From Methanomassiliicoccaceae archaeon UBA370 (GTDB lineage: Archaea; Thermoplasmatota; Thermoplasmata; Methanomassiliicoccales; Methanomethylophilaceae), in the NCBI GenBank assembly GCA_002505345.1, contig DAUY01000002.1:62001-126000 (forward strand): a stretch of 64,000 nucleotides of DNA, given 5' to 3'. The position numbers and the translations under genes were made by a program. The notes under the pieces are model-generated. The model had not been told where the DNA came from, ran no database searches, and worked only from the letters and a program-made list of their open reading frames with translations. Shown here in pieces: positions 23,481 to 32,377 of this stretch. Each line of letters starts with the position of its first letter. The first letter of the stretch is position 1.

Positions 23481-24292
23481 TCCAGGTCCATAGAGAACTG
23501 CACCGATCCGGAAGAATGGGTCAGGGACCCCATGGAGACCATGTCGGCGCATCCGGCGTACTTCGCAACGTTCGACAAGGTAATGTTGCCCGACGCCTCG
23601 ACGAGTGCTCCGGGGTTCTTCTTGCGGACTGCGGAGCGGAGCTTCTTCACATCCGCCGGCTTCATGTTGTCGGCCATTATTATATCGGCCCCCATCTCCG
23701 CCGCGGTCTCGGCATCCTCGATGCTGGAGACCTCGATCTCCACCTTCAGGTTGAAAGGTGCCTTCGACGCCCTCTCCATCGCGCCGCGGACGGATCCGCA
23801 GGCCTTGATGTGGTTGTCCTTGATCATTATCATGTCGTCGAGCCCGGACCTGTGCTCCGCCCCGCCTCCGAGCCTGACGGCCTTCTTCTCGTATTTGCGG
23901 AATCCCGGGGTCGTCTTCCTTGTGCCGCAGACCTTTATGTCCGGGTCCTTTTCCCTGAGGGCCTCCACAGCCTCGGAGGTGGCGGTCGCGATGCCGCTCA
24001 TCCTCATCATGAAGTTGAGCGCTGTGCGTTCGGCGGTCAGAAGCCCTCTGACGGGGCCGCTGACCGAAATGACCCTGGTGCCGGCCTTCACGCGGGAACC
24101 GTCCTTGACCAAGGCGGTGGCGTCGGCGCCCACCATCGAGAATATGTCGCATGCCTCTTCGAGCCCTGCGACGACGGCGTCCTGCTCGCATACTATCGAT
24201 GCTCTTCCGTTAACGTCCGGCAACAGGTCTGCTGTCGCATCCCCCCTCCCGACGTCCTCCTTCAAAAAACTTTCAAGACCGGTCATTTTCAC
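23477..24292 (-). CDS. nadC: Nicotinate-nucleotide pyrophosphorylase (carboxylating)
   Basis: Makes nicotinate mononucleotide from quinolinate and PRPP in NAD synthesis. 271 residues: FLKEDVGRGDATADLL at the N-terminus, LTAERTALNFMMRMSGIAT, CGTRKTTPGFRKYEKKAVRLGG (shown in part: TRKTTPGFRKYEK, VRLGGG) and IMIKDNHI, ending with EASGNITL. All standard family blocks are intact. Its ATG overlaps the stop of the upstream aCPSF2 gene (ATGA). Confidence 0.95.
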   Translation of the reverse strand: MKMTGLESFLKEDVGRGDATADLLPDVNGRASIVCEQDAVVAGLEEACDIFSMVGADATALVKDGSRVKAGTRVISVSGPVRGLLTAERTALNFMMRMSGIATATSEAVEALREKDPDIKVCGTRKTTPGFRKYEKKAVRLGGGAEHRSGLDDMIMIKDNHIKACGSVRGAMERASKAPFNLKVEIEVSSIEDAETAAEMGADIIMADNMKPADVKKLRSAVRKKNPGALVEASGNITLSNVAKYAGCADMVSMGSLTHSSGSVQFSMDLD

Positions 24293-25524
24293 ACTTCCAG
24301 TTCGAAATTCTGTCCCAGTTCGGGCAGTATTACGTTATAGTCCTGCAGGTCCGGAAGGAAAAGCTCCCTGACCTCCGAGTGCATGAAGACGACGTTTTTG
24401 GGGTCGCACTTCTGGATGAAGTCGACTATCTCGCTGTGGTCCGCATGGGCAGAGAAATCGAACCTCTCCACCTCGCACTCTATCTTGTACGATTCGCCGT
24501 CGATGACCATGCTGCCCTGCTCGAGCAGCATTCTTCCGTTCGTATCTTCGGCTTGGTAGCCGACAATGAGGATCGCGCTCTTCGGGTCGTTCTTGACGTT
24601 GTTCACGTATCCGAGGACGGGTCCGCCGTCCAGCATCCCGCCGGTGGTGACGATGACCTGCCCCCTCGACGCGTTGCGTCTCATGTTGGAGTTCTTGACG
24701 GTATTGAAGTTCCTCTTCGCCGCCTTCAGCTTCTTGGGGTCGCGCAGGTATTCAGGATAATCCAGGAACATGCGCGTGACCGAGCGGCCCATGCCGTCGA
24801 CCCACATTTCGTACTTGAGGTCCTTGAGGAGAAGCATGATCTCCTGCGTCCTACCGATTGCGAAACACGGTATGATGCATTTGCCGCCTCTTTCCACGAC
24901 CTCGCGTACCTTGTTCAGGAAACGGACCTCGGTCTCGCTCCGGGGAGGGTGGTTGCGCCCGCCGTAGGTTCCCTCCACGAACAGCGTCTCGCAGTCCACG
25001 GGCTTCGCTCCGGATACCAGCCGCTGGTCCGCGGTGTGTATGTCGCCGCTGTATAGCATCGTCGTGTCGCCTTCGAAAAGGAACATGGACGCGCCCGGGA
25101 TGTGTCCTGCAGAGTAGAGCGTAACATCGGTCCTGCCGATTTCGATCGTATCTCCGAAAGTCAAAGGAACCACGTTCCTCATCGTGCGGTCCACGTCGCT
25201 TGCGGTGTACGGCTGAGGATAGTCCTCGGCCTTGGCTATCTTGAGGGAGTCGTTCATGAGCAGTTCCCCGACCTCTGCCGTAACGGGCGTGGTGAAAAGC
25301 TCGCAGTTCTGCCTGCCGCAGACAACCGGGACCATCCCGCAGTGGTCCAAGTGGGCGTGGGTCAGGAATACGTGGTCTACACGGGGTGCAGGCATAGGAT
25401 ATTCGGGCGGCTTCGAAGGGCTCATGCCGTATTCGATCAGGACCGTCTTCTTCGGGCCCTCCATTATGAGCCCCATGCGGCCGACTATGTCTGCACCGCC
25501 CAAGAATTGATATTTTACTTTCAT
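24289..25524 (-). CDS. Beta-CASP ribonuclease of the aCPSF2 type (no KH domain)
   Basis: Metallo-beta-lactamase-fold nuclease involved in archaeal RNA processing and decay. 411 residues. Metal motif HAHLDH (about residues 56-61), SAGHIPGASMFLFE, YSGDIHTADQRL, EGTYGGRNHP, the beta-CASP block CFAIGRTQEIMLLL, and the C-terminal metal motifs FDFSAHADH and MHSE. The N-terminal KH domains of aCPSF1 are absent, and the length fits aCPSF2. The second ATG (25524) is preferred: it lies 7 nt after AAGGAG, while the first ATG (25530) is only 1 nt from it. First gene of the operon with nadC. Confidence 0.9.
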   Translation of the reverse strand: MKVKYQFLGGADIVGRMGLIMEGPKKTVLIEYGMSPSKPPEYPMPAPRVDHVFLTHAHLDHCGMVPVVCGRQNCELFTTPVTAEVGELLMNDSLKIAKAEDYPQPYTASDVDRTMRNVVPLTFGDTIEIGRTDVTLYSAGHIPGASMFLFEGDTTMLYSGDIHTADQRLVSGAKPVDCETLFVEGTYGGRNHPPRSETEVRFLNKVREVVERGGKCIIPCFAIGRTQEIMLLLKDLKYEMWVDGMGRSVTRMFLDYPEYLRDPKKLKAAKRNFNTVKNSNMRRNASRGQVIVTTGGMLDGGPVLGYVNNVKNDPKSAILIVGYQAEDTNGRMLLEQGSMVIDGESYKIECEVERFDFSAHADHSEIVDFIQKCDPKNVVFMHSEVRELFLPDLQDYNVILPELGQNFELEV

Positions 25525-25735
25525 TGTCATTCTCCTTGTTATTTTGCCATAGGCTGTGAAAAGAAGGGGCCTAACGCCTCTCCTTTGACTGTGAATCGGA
25601 GCGGGAAGAACCCGCCTTAAACTGGCTATTCTATCGCTGTATATTTAGTTTCCTTATACTCGGGTCATATGTCGCGATAGCGCTAAAAATCAATGTGCCA
25701 CAAGTTAAAATATAGGAGAATGCGTTACAACATTC
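25525..25735. promoter_or_regulatory. Divergent region between aCPSF2 and a membrane-protein gene
   Basis: A 211-bp spacer. It holds a minus-strand TATA-like aactaaatatac (25638-25649 in plus orientation), a 5-bp GC hairpin GCGGG-aagaa-CCCGC (25601-25615) in the aCPSF2 leader, and a plus-strand ttaaaatata (25705-25714) centred about 26 nt before ATG 25736. No ORF or RNA gene is supported. Confidence 0.4.
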
Positions 25736-26809
25736 ATGGGATACACTCGAAGCAGCGCCAGCTATTATGGGTTCTTCGGAATCCTTGCGGTAACGGTTTA
25801 CGCGATTTCTTTTTTAGCGGCATCGGACTACATCGGCACATGGACGGCGGGGACCAGCCGCACATCCGAGCTTTTGGCCGAAGGCATATACAGGGCCGGC
25901 CTCGTATCGGCGGGGGCTCTGGGTGCGATATTTGGGTTGGGTTTTGCGGCACGCCGCCGTGGGCCCGCCAACCTGGCCGGTTGCGTGCTGTCCGTCCTCG
26001 CGGGCATCATGCTTGTTGTCATGGGGATTGAGGGAACAGGTGTCGGGGAGGATTTCTTTTGGGTATTCGCGTCATTGATTTCCCTGGTGGCCCTGGCGGA
26101 CGTTTTCGCAAGATCGGCGGGCGGAGAATACATCCCGTCCGTGATCTCATCGGTCCTGGCACTCCTGATCGCCGCCACCTATTATTTCGAAGTACTTTAC
26201 GGGTTGGGGTTCATCATCGCATCGGCGGTATGGGTTTTGTCCGCCTCGGTCGTCATGTTAGTGTGCGGCCCCGGACAGGAGACCCGTGATGCGAAGGTTA
26301 CGGCCGATGGCCCAGGTCCTGACGGCGGGACGGTCTCCGCATGCTTGCCGGCATCCGATATTACTGGTGATTTTCCCGAAGTCTCCTCAGACCTCCCAGA
26401 GGGCCCCTCGGAAAGGCCGGGCGAAACCTCTCCGGTCGGAAGGGGCGTGGGGCAGACATCGGGAACGGTTTCAGAGGAGGAGACCCAGGACCTTCGTGAC
26501 ACCTATACCGACAACTCGCCCGAGGCCCTCGTCAGGAGGGCGGCGTTCAACAAGGGTCTCAGGTGCAGGAAGAATTACGGAGAGCACGGGATACAGATCG
26601 CTTTCGTGGCACCCAGGGTGGCCGTTTTCGTTCAGCCGGAGGGCTACGACGATTCCCTCGACGACAGGCTCAGGTCCGAGGGTTGGGCCGTCCTCAGGTA
26701 CAGCGAGGAAAGCGTCACGGACGGCTCGATCCAGGGCGAGGAGATACTCGCAACCGTCAGAAAGTCCGAAAAACAGAGAGCCAGGTATAGGGGGAAATCC
26801 GCTAGCTGA
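25736..26809 (+). CDS. Six-helix membrane protein fused to a degenerate DUF559/Vsr-like nuclease-fold domain
   Basis: A 357-residue protein of unknown function. Six membrane helices lie in residues about 12-175. A Pro/Ser/Gly/Asp-rich linker runs from about 176 to 255. The C-terminal domain (about 257-345) resembles DUF559/Vsr endonucleases: SPEALVRRAAFNKGLRCRKN, then GIQIAFVAPRVAVFV, then DDRLRSEGWAVLRYSEE. In active enzymes the first strand carries an Asp (pattern vDF) and the second a Glu/Gln-x-Lys-type residue. Here they are Gln and Phe-x-Gln, so the fold is probably non-catalytic. A leaderless promoter is predicted. I infer the domain relation from pattern alone. Confidence 0.5.
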   Translation: MGYTRSSASYYGFFGILAVTVYAISFLAASDYIGTWTAGTSRTSELLAEGIYRAGLVSAGALGAIFGLGFAARRRGPANLAGCVLSVLAGIMLVVMGIEGTGVGEDFFWVFASLISLVALADVFARSAGGEYIPSVISSVLALLIAATYYFEVLYGLGFIIASAVWVLSASVVMLVCGPGQETRDAKVTADGPGPDGGTVSACLPASDITGDFPEVSSDLPEGPSERPGETSPVGRGVGQTSGTVSEEETQDLRDTYTDNSPEALVRRAAFNKGLRCRKNYGEHGIQIAFVAPRVAVFVQPEGYDDSLDDRLRSEGWAVLRYSEESVTDGSIQGEEILATVRKSEKQRARYRGKSAS

Positions 26810-26870
26810 TACACTTTGAATATATTCGGACCCAAAGTTATTAAATGCATAAGGAATAAGGGGAATCGGG

Positions 26871-27677
26871 ATGCAAGCTACTCGTAAGGTTTCGTCGGCC
26901 AAAGATACCGGCGGCGCAGTCGGCAACTCGCCGTATAGCGTGGTCAGATCTGTAGCCGGAGGTTTCGCTCTGGCCGCGGTGCTGTGGTGGATCCCTTTCA
27001 TCGGCCCCGCGATAGCCGGATATTACGCCGGACGCAGATCGGGATCTTTCATCAAGGGGGCCATTTCGTCTTCCATAGGGGGAGGCAGCCTCATGCTGGC
27101 CGTAATGGCCGCTACTTATTACCTTCTCGGCCCTGCGGGGTTTCCGAACACGGCTGTGGATGCGGCAGCCGGCACATTGACGGGAATATACTGGAGGGCC
27201 GGGATTTATCTCGAATTGTTTTTCAACCCCGGGACCGCGGAGCTGTCCCTGACGCCCCTGGGCATCATGGTCGCCTTCGGTTGCATCGGCGGCTCTCTTT
27301 CCGGGCTTTACCGCCGCGAAGCAACTTCCCTTATAGCTTCCGGTGCGGTATATTCGGCGATAAGGCCAATGGCAAGGTCCGTGGAGCTTTACGAGAAGGG
27401 CAAGAAGCTTGGGTTCGAGTCCTACAACGACTGTGAGTCGGTTAGGGATTTGGCGGTGAACGCCGTACCGGATGCCAGGCAGCGAACCGCCGCCACGCCC
27501 ATGAAGAAGAAACCGGTCACCACCATCCAGGCCGTTACGACGACCGTGGGCGAGGGAGCAACCCCGACATCTTCTTCTCCTTCTTCTTCCTCCGAAAAGA
27601 GCCAGAGTCCGTTTTCAGACATTCTCAGGCGCTCCGAGGTCCGTAACAACGGCAGAGAAGGCGTACAGAAGAGATGA
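26871..27677 (+). CDS. Membrane protein with Ser/Thr-rich cytoplasmic tail, unknown function
   Basis: A 268-residue protein with three or four membrane segments (about residues 26-54, 60-88, 118-140). The first reads WWIPFIGPAIAGYYAGRRSG, a Gly-rich pattern seen in small DUF5518-like archaeal membrane proteins. After a Tyr/Lys/Glu-rich segment, the last 70 residues are low-complexity (TPTSSSPSSSSEKSQ) and basic. The TATA-like gttattaaatg is centred 27 nt upstream of ATG 26871. It overlaps a possible upstream start of TFS by 4 bp. Like the 25736 gene, it combines a membrane half with a soluble tail. Confidence 0.5.
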   Translation: MQATRKVSSAKDTGGAVGNSPYSVVRSVAGGFALAAVLWWIPFIGPAIAGYYAGRRSGSFIKGAISSSIGGGSLMLAVMAATYYLLGPAGFPNTAVDAAAGTLTGIYWRAGIYLELFFNPGTAELSLTPLGIMVAFGCIGGSLSGLYRREATSLIASGAVYSAIRPMARSVELYEKGKKLGFESYNDCESVRDLAVNAVPDARQRTAATPMKKKPVTTIQAVTTTVGEGATPTSSSPSSSSEKSQSPFSDILRRSEVRNNGREGVQKR

Positions 27678-27745
27678 AGAAAATCTTTGCTCGTGCGCGT
27701 GATAACTTATTAATATCGTCATCCAATGGGGATACCAGTGATAGC

Positions 27746-28042
27746 TTGTTTTGTTCTCAGTGCGGATCTTTGATGTTCCCCAATGACGGGAAGTACGTCT
27801 GCAGTTCATGCGGCGAAGAAAAGGAAATCGGAACGTCGCACGTTATAGTCACCGGCTCCAACGATAAGGAAACGACCGTGATAAAGGAGGATGTGGCGAC
27901 GCTTCCCAAGACCCGCATCGCGTGTCCTCTCTGCGCCCATACGGAGGCCTACTTCGTCATAAGGCAGACCCGCGCCGCCGATGAACCCGAAACCAGGATA
28001 TACCGTTGCTGCAAATGTAATCATTCCTGGAGAGAATATTGA
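27746..28042 (+). CDS. tfs: Transcription factor S (RNA cleavage factor)
   Basis: Archaeal TFS stimulates RNA cleavage in backtracked RNA polymerase. 98 residues: N-terminal zinc ribbon (FCSQCG, then CSSCG) and C-terminal zinc ribbon (CPLCAH, then CCKCNHSW) with the catalytic acidic tip TRAADEPETRIY. TTG 27746 gives MFCSQCG, the usual N-terminus. A TATA-like attaatat (27708-27716) predicts a start at about 27738. An alternative ATG at 27674, overlapping the previous stop, would add 24 unrelated residues. It is followed by pcn after 20 nt. Confidence 0.9.
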   Translation: MFCSQCGSLMFPNDGKYVCSSCGEEKEIGTSHVIVTGSNDKETTVIKEDVATLPKTRIACPLCAHTEAYFVIRQTRAADEPETRIYRCCKCNHSWREY

Positions 28043-28062
28043 GCAAGCCAAAAGGTGAAACA

Positions 28063-28800
28063 ATGTTCAAGGCAGAGATTAAGTCCGATACGATGAAGGG
28101 GCTCGTAAATATCGTTTCCACGCTCATTGACGAGGTCAAATTCACCGTGGACCCGGAGGGAATGAGCCTAAAGGCCGTCGACCCAGCACATGTCGCGATG
28201 ATAGAGCTGCGCGTGGAGGCGGGTGCGTTCGAATCGTACGCGGCCGACGAGACGGAGATCGGACTCGACCTCGACAAGGTGAAGGGCGTTCTCAAACTGG
28301 CATCGTCGGGCGACATCATCACGATCGAGCAGGACGAGGACCACGGCAAACTGGTTTTCAAGGTCGGTAACATCACGCGCCGCATGCACCTCGTGGACAC
28401 ATCGGGGATCAACGACCCGAAGGTCCCGCAGCTCTCCCTCTCTGCCAAGGTGAGGATCGCAGTGGACGAGCTCCAGCAGGGCATCCGCGCATCCGAGACC
28501 ATATCAGACCATATAGCCCTCACGGCCAGCCCCGAAGGGTTCGAACTCTCCTGCGAAGGCGACACGGATTCCGCAAGCCTGGTGGTGCCGAAGGACAAGC
28601 TCGAAAGACTCGAGGCCGAAGGCACATACTGCAGTCTCTTCCCCCTCGATTACTTCGCGAACCTCGTCAAGGCGATTCCCGCAGGCACGGTCGTGAACAT
28701 CGAGCTCGACAAAGACTACCCTATTAACATAAGGTTCGAGATCGCGGAAGGAAAAGGCAGAGTGGATTACCTCCTGGCTCCGAGGATAGAGAGCGACTGA
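28063..28800 (+). CDS. pcn: DNA polymerase sliding clamp (PCNA)
   Basis: Homotrimeric clamp for replicative polymerase. 245 residues: MFKAEIKSDTMKGLVNIVST start, DEVKFTVDPEGMSLKAVDPAHVAM (seen in part), central interdomain region, and C-terminal NIRFEIAEGKGRVDYLLAPRIE. A purine-rich aaaggtgaaa precedes ATG 28063; the TTG further upstream (28039) is in frame but not supported. Located after tfs. Confidence 0.95.
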   Translation: MFKAEIKSDTMKGLVNIVSTLIDEVKFTVDPEGMSLKAVDPAHVAMIELRVEAGAFESYAADETEIGLDLDKVKGVLKLASSGDIITIEQDEDHGKLVFKVGNITRRMHLVDTSGINDPKVPQLSLSAKVRIAVDELQQGIRASETISDHIALTASPEGFELSCEGDTDSASLVVPKDKLERLEAEGTYCSLFPLDYFANLVKAIPAGTVVNIELDKDYPINIRFEIAEGKGRVDYLLAPRIESD

Positions 28801-28808
28801 TTCCGGTG

Positions 28809-29651
28809 ATGCGGTTGGCAAAAAGCGAAATGGAGCTTAAGGAGATCGCAAACAGGCTCAGGTTCCACGTTATAGAGATGACATCCGAGGCCGGGTCCGG
28901 GCATCCTGGAGGATCCCTGTCGTCCGCCGACCTTATGGCCGTGCTTTATTTCAGGGTCATGAACCATCGCCCCTCCGACCCCTCATGGGACGGAAGGGAC
29001 AGGTTCATTCTTTCCAAAGGACATGTCGCGCCCATTCTCTACGCGTCGCTGGCCGAGTCCGGTTACTTCCCGGTAGAGGAGCTTATAACCCTCAGAAAGA
29101 TGAACAGCAGATTGCAGGGCCACCCGGTCCGCGGGAAGCTGCCCGGCGTAGAGATGTCCACAGGATCCCTCGGTCAGGGCCTCAGCATGGCCTGCGGATT
29201 TGCGATGGCCGCCAAGATGGACGGCAAGAAGCACAGGGTTTACTGTCTTGTCGGCGACGGCGAGCTGCAGAGCGGCATGAACTGGGAGGCGGCGATGTTC
29301 GCATCCCAATACAAACTCAGCAATCTGGTGCTCTTCGTTGACCGCAATCGCCTCCAGATATCCGGATGCACCGAGGACGTGATGGGCCTGGAGCCCCTTC
29401 AACGCAAATGGGAGGCCTTCGGGTGGAGGGCCATCACCGTGGACGGCCACAATATCGCAAAGCTGATCGAAGCCTGCACATGGGCCAAGAGGGCCCGGAC
29501 CAGGCCCACCGTCATAATAATGAACACAGTTAAAGGCAAAGGCGTATCTTTCATGGAGAATAATGTCGGATTCCACGGTAAGAGCTGCAATGCCGATGAA
29601 AAAGTCTGCGCGGAGAACGAACTAGAGGAAGCGATGAGGTTCTGCAGATGA
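28809..29651 (+). CDS. tktA: Transketolase, N-terminal (TPP) subunit
   Basis: Thiamine-diphosphate subunit of the split archaeal transketolase. 280 residues: EAGSGHPGGSLSSADLMAVL, SKGHVAPILYASLAE, STGSLGQGLSMACG, and the TPP motif GDGELQSGMNWEAAMFAS ... DRN. The ATG follows an in-frame GTG (28806) and starts 8 nt after pcn. It overlaps the C-terminal subunit by 4 bp. Works in the non-oxidative pentose phosphate route with transaldolase next door. Confidence 0.93.
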   Translation: MRLAKSEMELKEIANRLRFHVIEMTSEAGSGHPGGSLSSADLMAVLYFRVMNHRPSDPSWDGRDRFILSKGHVAPILYASLAESGYFPVEELITLRKMNSRLQGHPVRGKLPGVEMSTGSLGQGLSMACGFAMAAKMDGKKHRVYCLVGDGELQSGMNWEAAMFASQYKLSNLVLFVDRNRLQISGCTEDVMGLEPLQRKWEAFGWRAITVDGHNIAKLIEACTWAKRARTRPTVIIMNTVKGKGVSFMENNVGFHGKSCNADEKVCAENELEEAMRFCR

Positions 29652-30580
29652 GCCAGATAGCGCAGCGCGACTATTTCGGAAAGGCCCTGAAGGACCTTGC
29701 AAAACGGGAAGACATCGTCGTATTGGATGCGGACCTCGCCGGCTCCACCAAAACATCGGAATTCAAAAAGGTCTGCCCCGAACGATTTGTGGAGATAGGC
29801 ATAGCCGAGCAGAACATGATTGGGATATCTTCGGGACTCGCTGCCGAAGGGAAGACCGTTTTCGCAACCACTTTCGGCGTTTTCGCAACTGGAAGATGCT
29901 GGGAGCAGGTCAGGCTATGCGTGGCATATCCCGAGCTCAATGTCAAGATCGTCGCGACCCACTGCGGGATCAGCGTTGGCGAGGACGGAGCGACGCATCA
30001 GGCGCTTGAGGACATTTCGCTTATGCGCACAATGCCGAACATGACCGTCATATCTCCCGCAGATGCTTACGAGACCTATGCGGCCACCATCGCGATAGCG
30101 GATCACTACGGCCCGGTCTACATGAGGATGGGACGTTCTCCGGTGCCCACCGTCAGCGAAGAGGGCGAGAAATTCATAATAGGCAAGGCCAAAGCGCTCC
30201 GGGAAGGAAAGGATGTCACACTGTTCGGAACAGGGCAGATGGTGTTCAACTGCATAGAGGCCGCGGAGGAATTGAAAAAAGAGGGCGTGTCCGCGGAAGT
30301 CGTCAACGTTTCGACGATAAAGCCCCTCGACAGGGACACCGTCCTCGCATCGGTCTCGAAGACCGGATGCGCCGTCACCGCAGAGGAGCACAGCATCATC
30401 GGCGGCCTAGGTTCCGCCATATCGGAGCTGCTGTCGGAAGAGCTGCCGTCACCCGTCTTCAGGATAGGTACCGGGGACATCTTCGGCGAGTCGGGGTCAC
30501 CGGCCGAGCTGTTCGTGAAATACAAGCTTACATCGGGCGATATAGCTAAAGCCGCCCGGAAAGCAATGAAGAAGAGATGA
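29648..30580 (+). CDS. tktB: Transketolase, C-terminal subunit
   Basis: Pyrimidine-binding and C-terminal domains of transketolase. 310 residues: VLDADLAGSTKTSEF, IGIAEQNMIGISSGLAAEG (with the catalytic Glu), GVFATGRCWEQVR, GISVGEDGATHQALEDI, and the C-terminal GGLGSAISELL and SGSPAELF. ATGA overlap with the N-terminal subunit shows obligate coupling. Confidence 0.93.
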   Translation: MSQIAQRDYFGKALKDLAKREDIVVLDADLAGSTKTSEFKKVCPERFVEIGIAEQNMIGISSGLAAEGKTVFATTFGVFATGRCWEQVRLCVAYPELNVKIVATHCGISVGEDGATHQALEDISLMRTMPNMTVISPADAYETYAATIAIADHYGPVYMRMGRSPVPTVSEEGEKFIIGKAKALREGKDVTLFGTGQMVFNCIEAAEELKKEGVSAEVVNVSTIKPLDRDTVLASVSKTGCAVTAEEHSIIGGLGSAISELLSEELPSPVFRIGTGDIFGESGSPAELFVKYKLTSGDIAKAARKAMKKR

Positions 30581-30584
30581 TGAC

Positions 30585-31232
30585 ATGAAGATATTCATAG
30601 ACACCGCAAATCTGGAAATGATAAAGGAGATCAACAGCTGGGGCATCCTCGACGGAGTAACCACCAACCCCAGCCTCATCGCGAAGGAAGGCACCGACGT
30701 AAGGACAAGGGTAAAGGAGATCGCGAAAATAGTCGACGGTCCCATATCCGCCGAGGCGATGTCCCCTAAATGGGAAGATATGGTCGAAGAGGGAAGGGAG
30801 CTTTCCAAGATACACAAGAACATCAACGTCAAGCTCCCGATGTGCATCGACTCCCTGAAGGCTACCAAGGTCCTCTCGTCCGAGGGCATCGATGTCAACA
30901 TGACGTTGATATTCTCGCCACAGCAGGCGCTGATGGCCGCCAAGGCCGGAGCGAAATACGTGTCCCCGTTCATCGGCCGTCTGGACGACATAGGTATGTA
31001 CGGTACCGACCTCCTCGACCAGATATGCGGGGTTTTCGACAACTACAGCTACGACACCGAAGTGATAGCCGCCAGCATAAGGAGCCCGGTCCACGTTCTG
31101 GACGCGGCCCTTGCCGGATGCGACATCGCAACGATCCCATACGACATCCTTCTTAAGATGGTCGCCCACCCGAAGACGGACGAAGGCATAGCCAAGTTCA
31201 TCTCCGATTACGAGAAGACCAAGAAGAAATGA
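30585..31232 (+). CDS. tal: Transaldolase (fructose-6-phosphate aldolase/TalC type)
   Basis: Small transaldolase of the FSA/TalC subfamily. 215 residues. IFIDTANLEMIKEINSWG and DGVTTNPSLIAKEG at the N-terminus, the Schiff-base lysine in NVKLPM, NMTLIFSPQQALMAAKAGA and SPFIGRLDD. Transfers dihydroxyacetone units between sugar phosphates. Located 4 nt after the split transketolase. The next gene overlaps its stop. Confidence 0.92.
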   Translation: MKIFIDTANLEMIKEINSWGILDGVTTNPSLIAKEGTDVRTRVKEIAKIVDGPISAEAMSPKWEDMVEEGRELSKIHKNINVKLPMCIDSLKATKVLSSEGIDVNMTLIFSPQQALMAAKAGAKYVSPFIGRLDDIGMYGTDLLDQICGVFDNYSYDTEVIAASIRSPVHVLDAALAGCDIATIPYDILLKMVAHPKTDEGIAKFISDYEKTKKK

Positions 31233-32377
31233 TCATGCGAGATGTCGTCGTCATCGGCGGCGGACCAGCGGGCAGCAAGGCCGCCGAGTTGCTGGCCAGG
31301 GACCGCGATGTACTCGTCCTCGAGGAACATCGCGAGTCCGGCCTTCCCGTCCAATGCGCCGGGCTGGTGACCGACGACGTCATAACGCTTTCCGGGGTCC
31401 GTCCCGACATCATAAACAAGCTCCACGGAGCAAATGTATTCTTTCCGGGGGGAGGCGAACTGTCCGTCAGGTCATCTTGGCCGAAGGCCAATGTGATAGA
31501 CCGTGCCGACCTGGACCGCAGGATGGCATGGAGGGCGGCGGACGCCGGGGCCGAATACAGATATAACGACCGTTACATCGGACACACGGCGACCGGTAAT
31601 GTGACGGTACGGTCGACGGGGGGCGAGACGGAATGCTCTCTTCTTGTAGGGGCGGACGGGCACTCTTCTTCGACGGCGATGTCGCTGGGCCCCGGCAACG
31701 GCCCCAGGGAATATGTCCGCGGGTTCCAGATGGACCTGCGTAAGAAATACGATGAGCAGGACATGATAAACATCAGGCTGGGATCGGAGGTTGCCCCCGG
31801 GTTCTTCTCATGGGAGATCCCGTTCGGGGACAACGTTCGCGTCGGTCTGTGCACTTCATGGCCTGCCGGGCCCCCAGCATTATACATGAAGACGCTTTTG
31901 AAGAAGGCCGGTCTGGAAGACGCCGAGGTCATCAGGAAGTATTCGGGAAAGATACCTCTGGGAGGTCGACCGAAGACATATGGGGAGCGCTTAATGCTCA
32001 TAGGAGATGCCGCAGGCCAGGTCAAACCGGTATCGGGAGGGGGGCTCTATCCTGCTTTCAAGTCCGCGGACGCGTTGAAGGAGACCGCGGAGTCATCATT
32101 CGTATCGGGAGATTTCTCTGAGAAGGCTCTGTCCGCATACGAGAAAAAGTGGAAGGCCGCGGCAGGCAGGGAGATGCGGAACGGGTACAGGCTCAGGAAT
32201 GCATATCTGAAACTGAGGGATGTCGACCTGGACAGAGCATTCGCCATCGCTTCGCGCGAGTCGGTGCGGAGCGTCCTGGACGAAATAAACCTCGACAGAC
32301 CCAGCTCGGTGGTTTCCCGCATGAGGAAAAGGGACCTCGCGAGCCTCATGCCGATATTGATGAGGGCTTTACTGTGA
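31229..32377 (+). CDS. Geranylgeranyl-reductase-family flavoprotein (paralogue 1)
   Basis: FAD-dependent enzyme of the group that saturates archaeal isoprenoid chains. 382 residues. N-terminal dinucleotide motif VVVIGGGPAGSKAAELLA, PVQCAGLVTDDV (the QCAGL-type loop), LLVGADGHSS, and GDAAGQVKPVSGGGLYPAFKSA near the C-terminus. Overlaps transaldolase (ATGA) and the next gene (GTGA). A second paralogue occurs at 57651. The neighbours do not point to lipids, so the substrate is uncertain (a polyprenyl or quinone-like chain is possible). Confidence 0.8.
   Translation: MIMRDVVVIGGGPAGSKAAELLARDRDVLVLEEHRESGLPVQCAGLVTDDVITLSGVRPDIINKLHGANVFFPGGGELSVRSSWPKANVIDRADLDRRMAWRAADAGAEYRYNDRYIGHTATGNVTVRSTGGETECSLLVGADGHSSSTAMSLGPGNGPREYVRGFQMDLRKKYDEQDMINIRLGSEVAPGFFSWEIPFGDNVRVGLCTSWPAGPPALYMKTLLKKAGLEDAEVIRKYSGKIPLGGRPKTYGERLMLIGDAAGQVKPVSGGGLYPAFKSADALKETAESSFVSGDFSEKALSAYEKKWKAAAGREMRNGYRLRNAYLKLRDVDLDRAFAIASRESVRSVLDEINLDRPSSVVSRMRKRDLASLMPILMRALL

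Noticed and set aside
23352..24191. Long open frame antisense to nadC and hdrB
   Set aside because: The translation is rich in Arg, Gly and His with no motifs, the usual look of a shadow frame in GC-rich genes. The minus-strand nadC frame has full homology.
27674..27745. ATG 27674 as start of TFS
   Set aside because: It would add 24 residues with no counterpart in TFS proteins, and a TATA-like element lies inside this stretch. It is kept only as an alternative.
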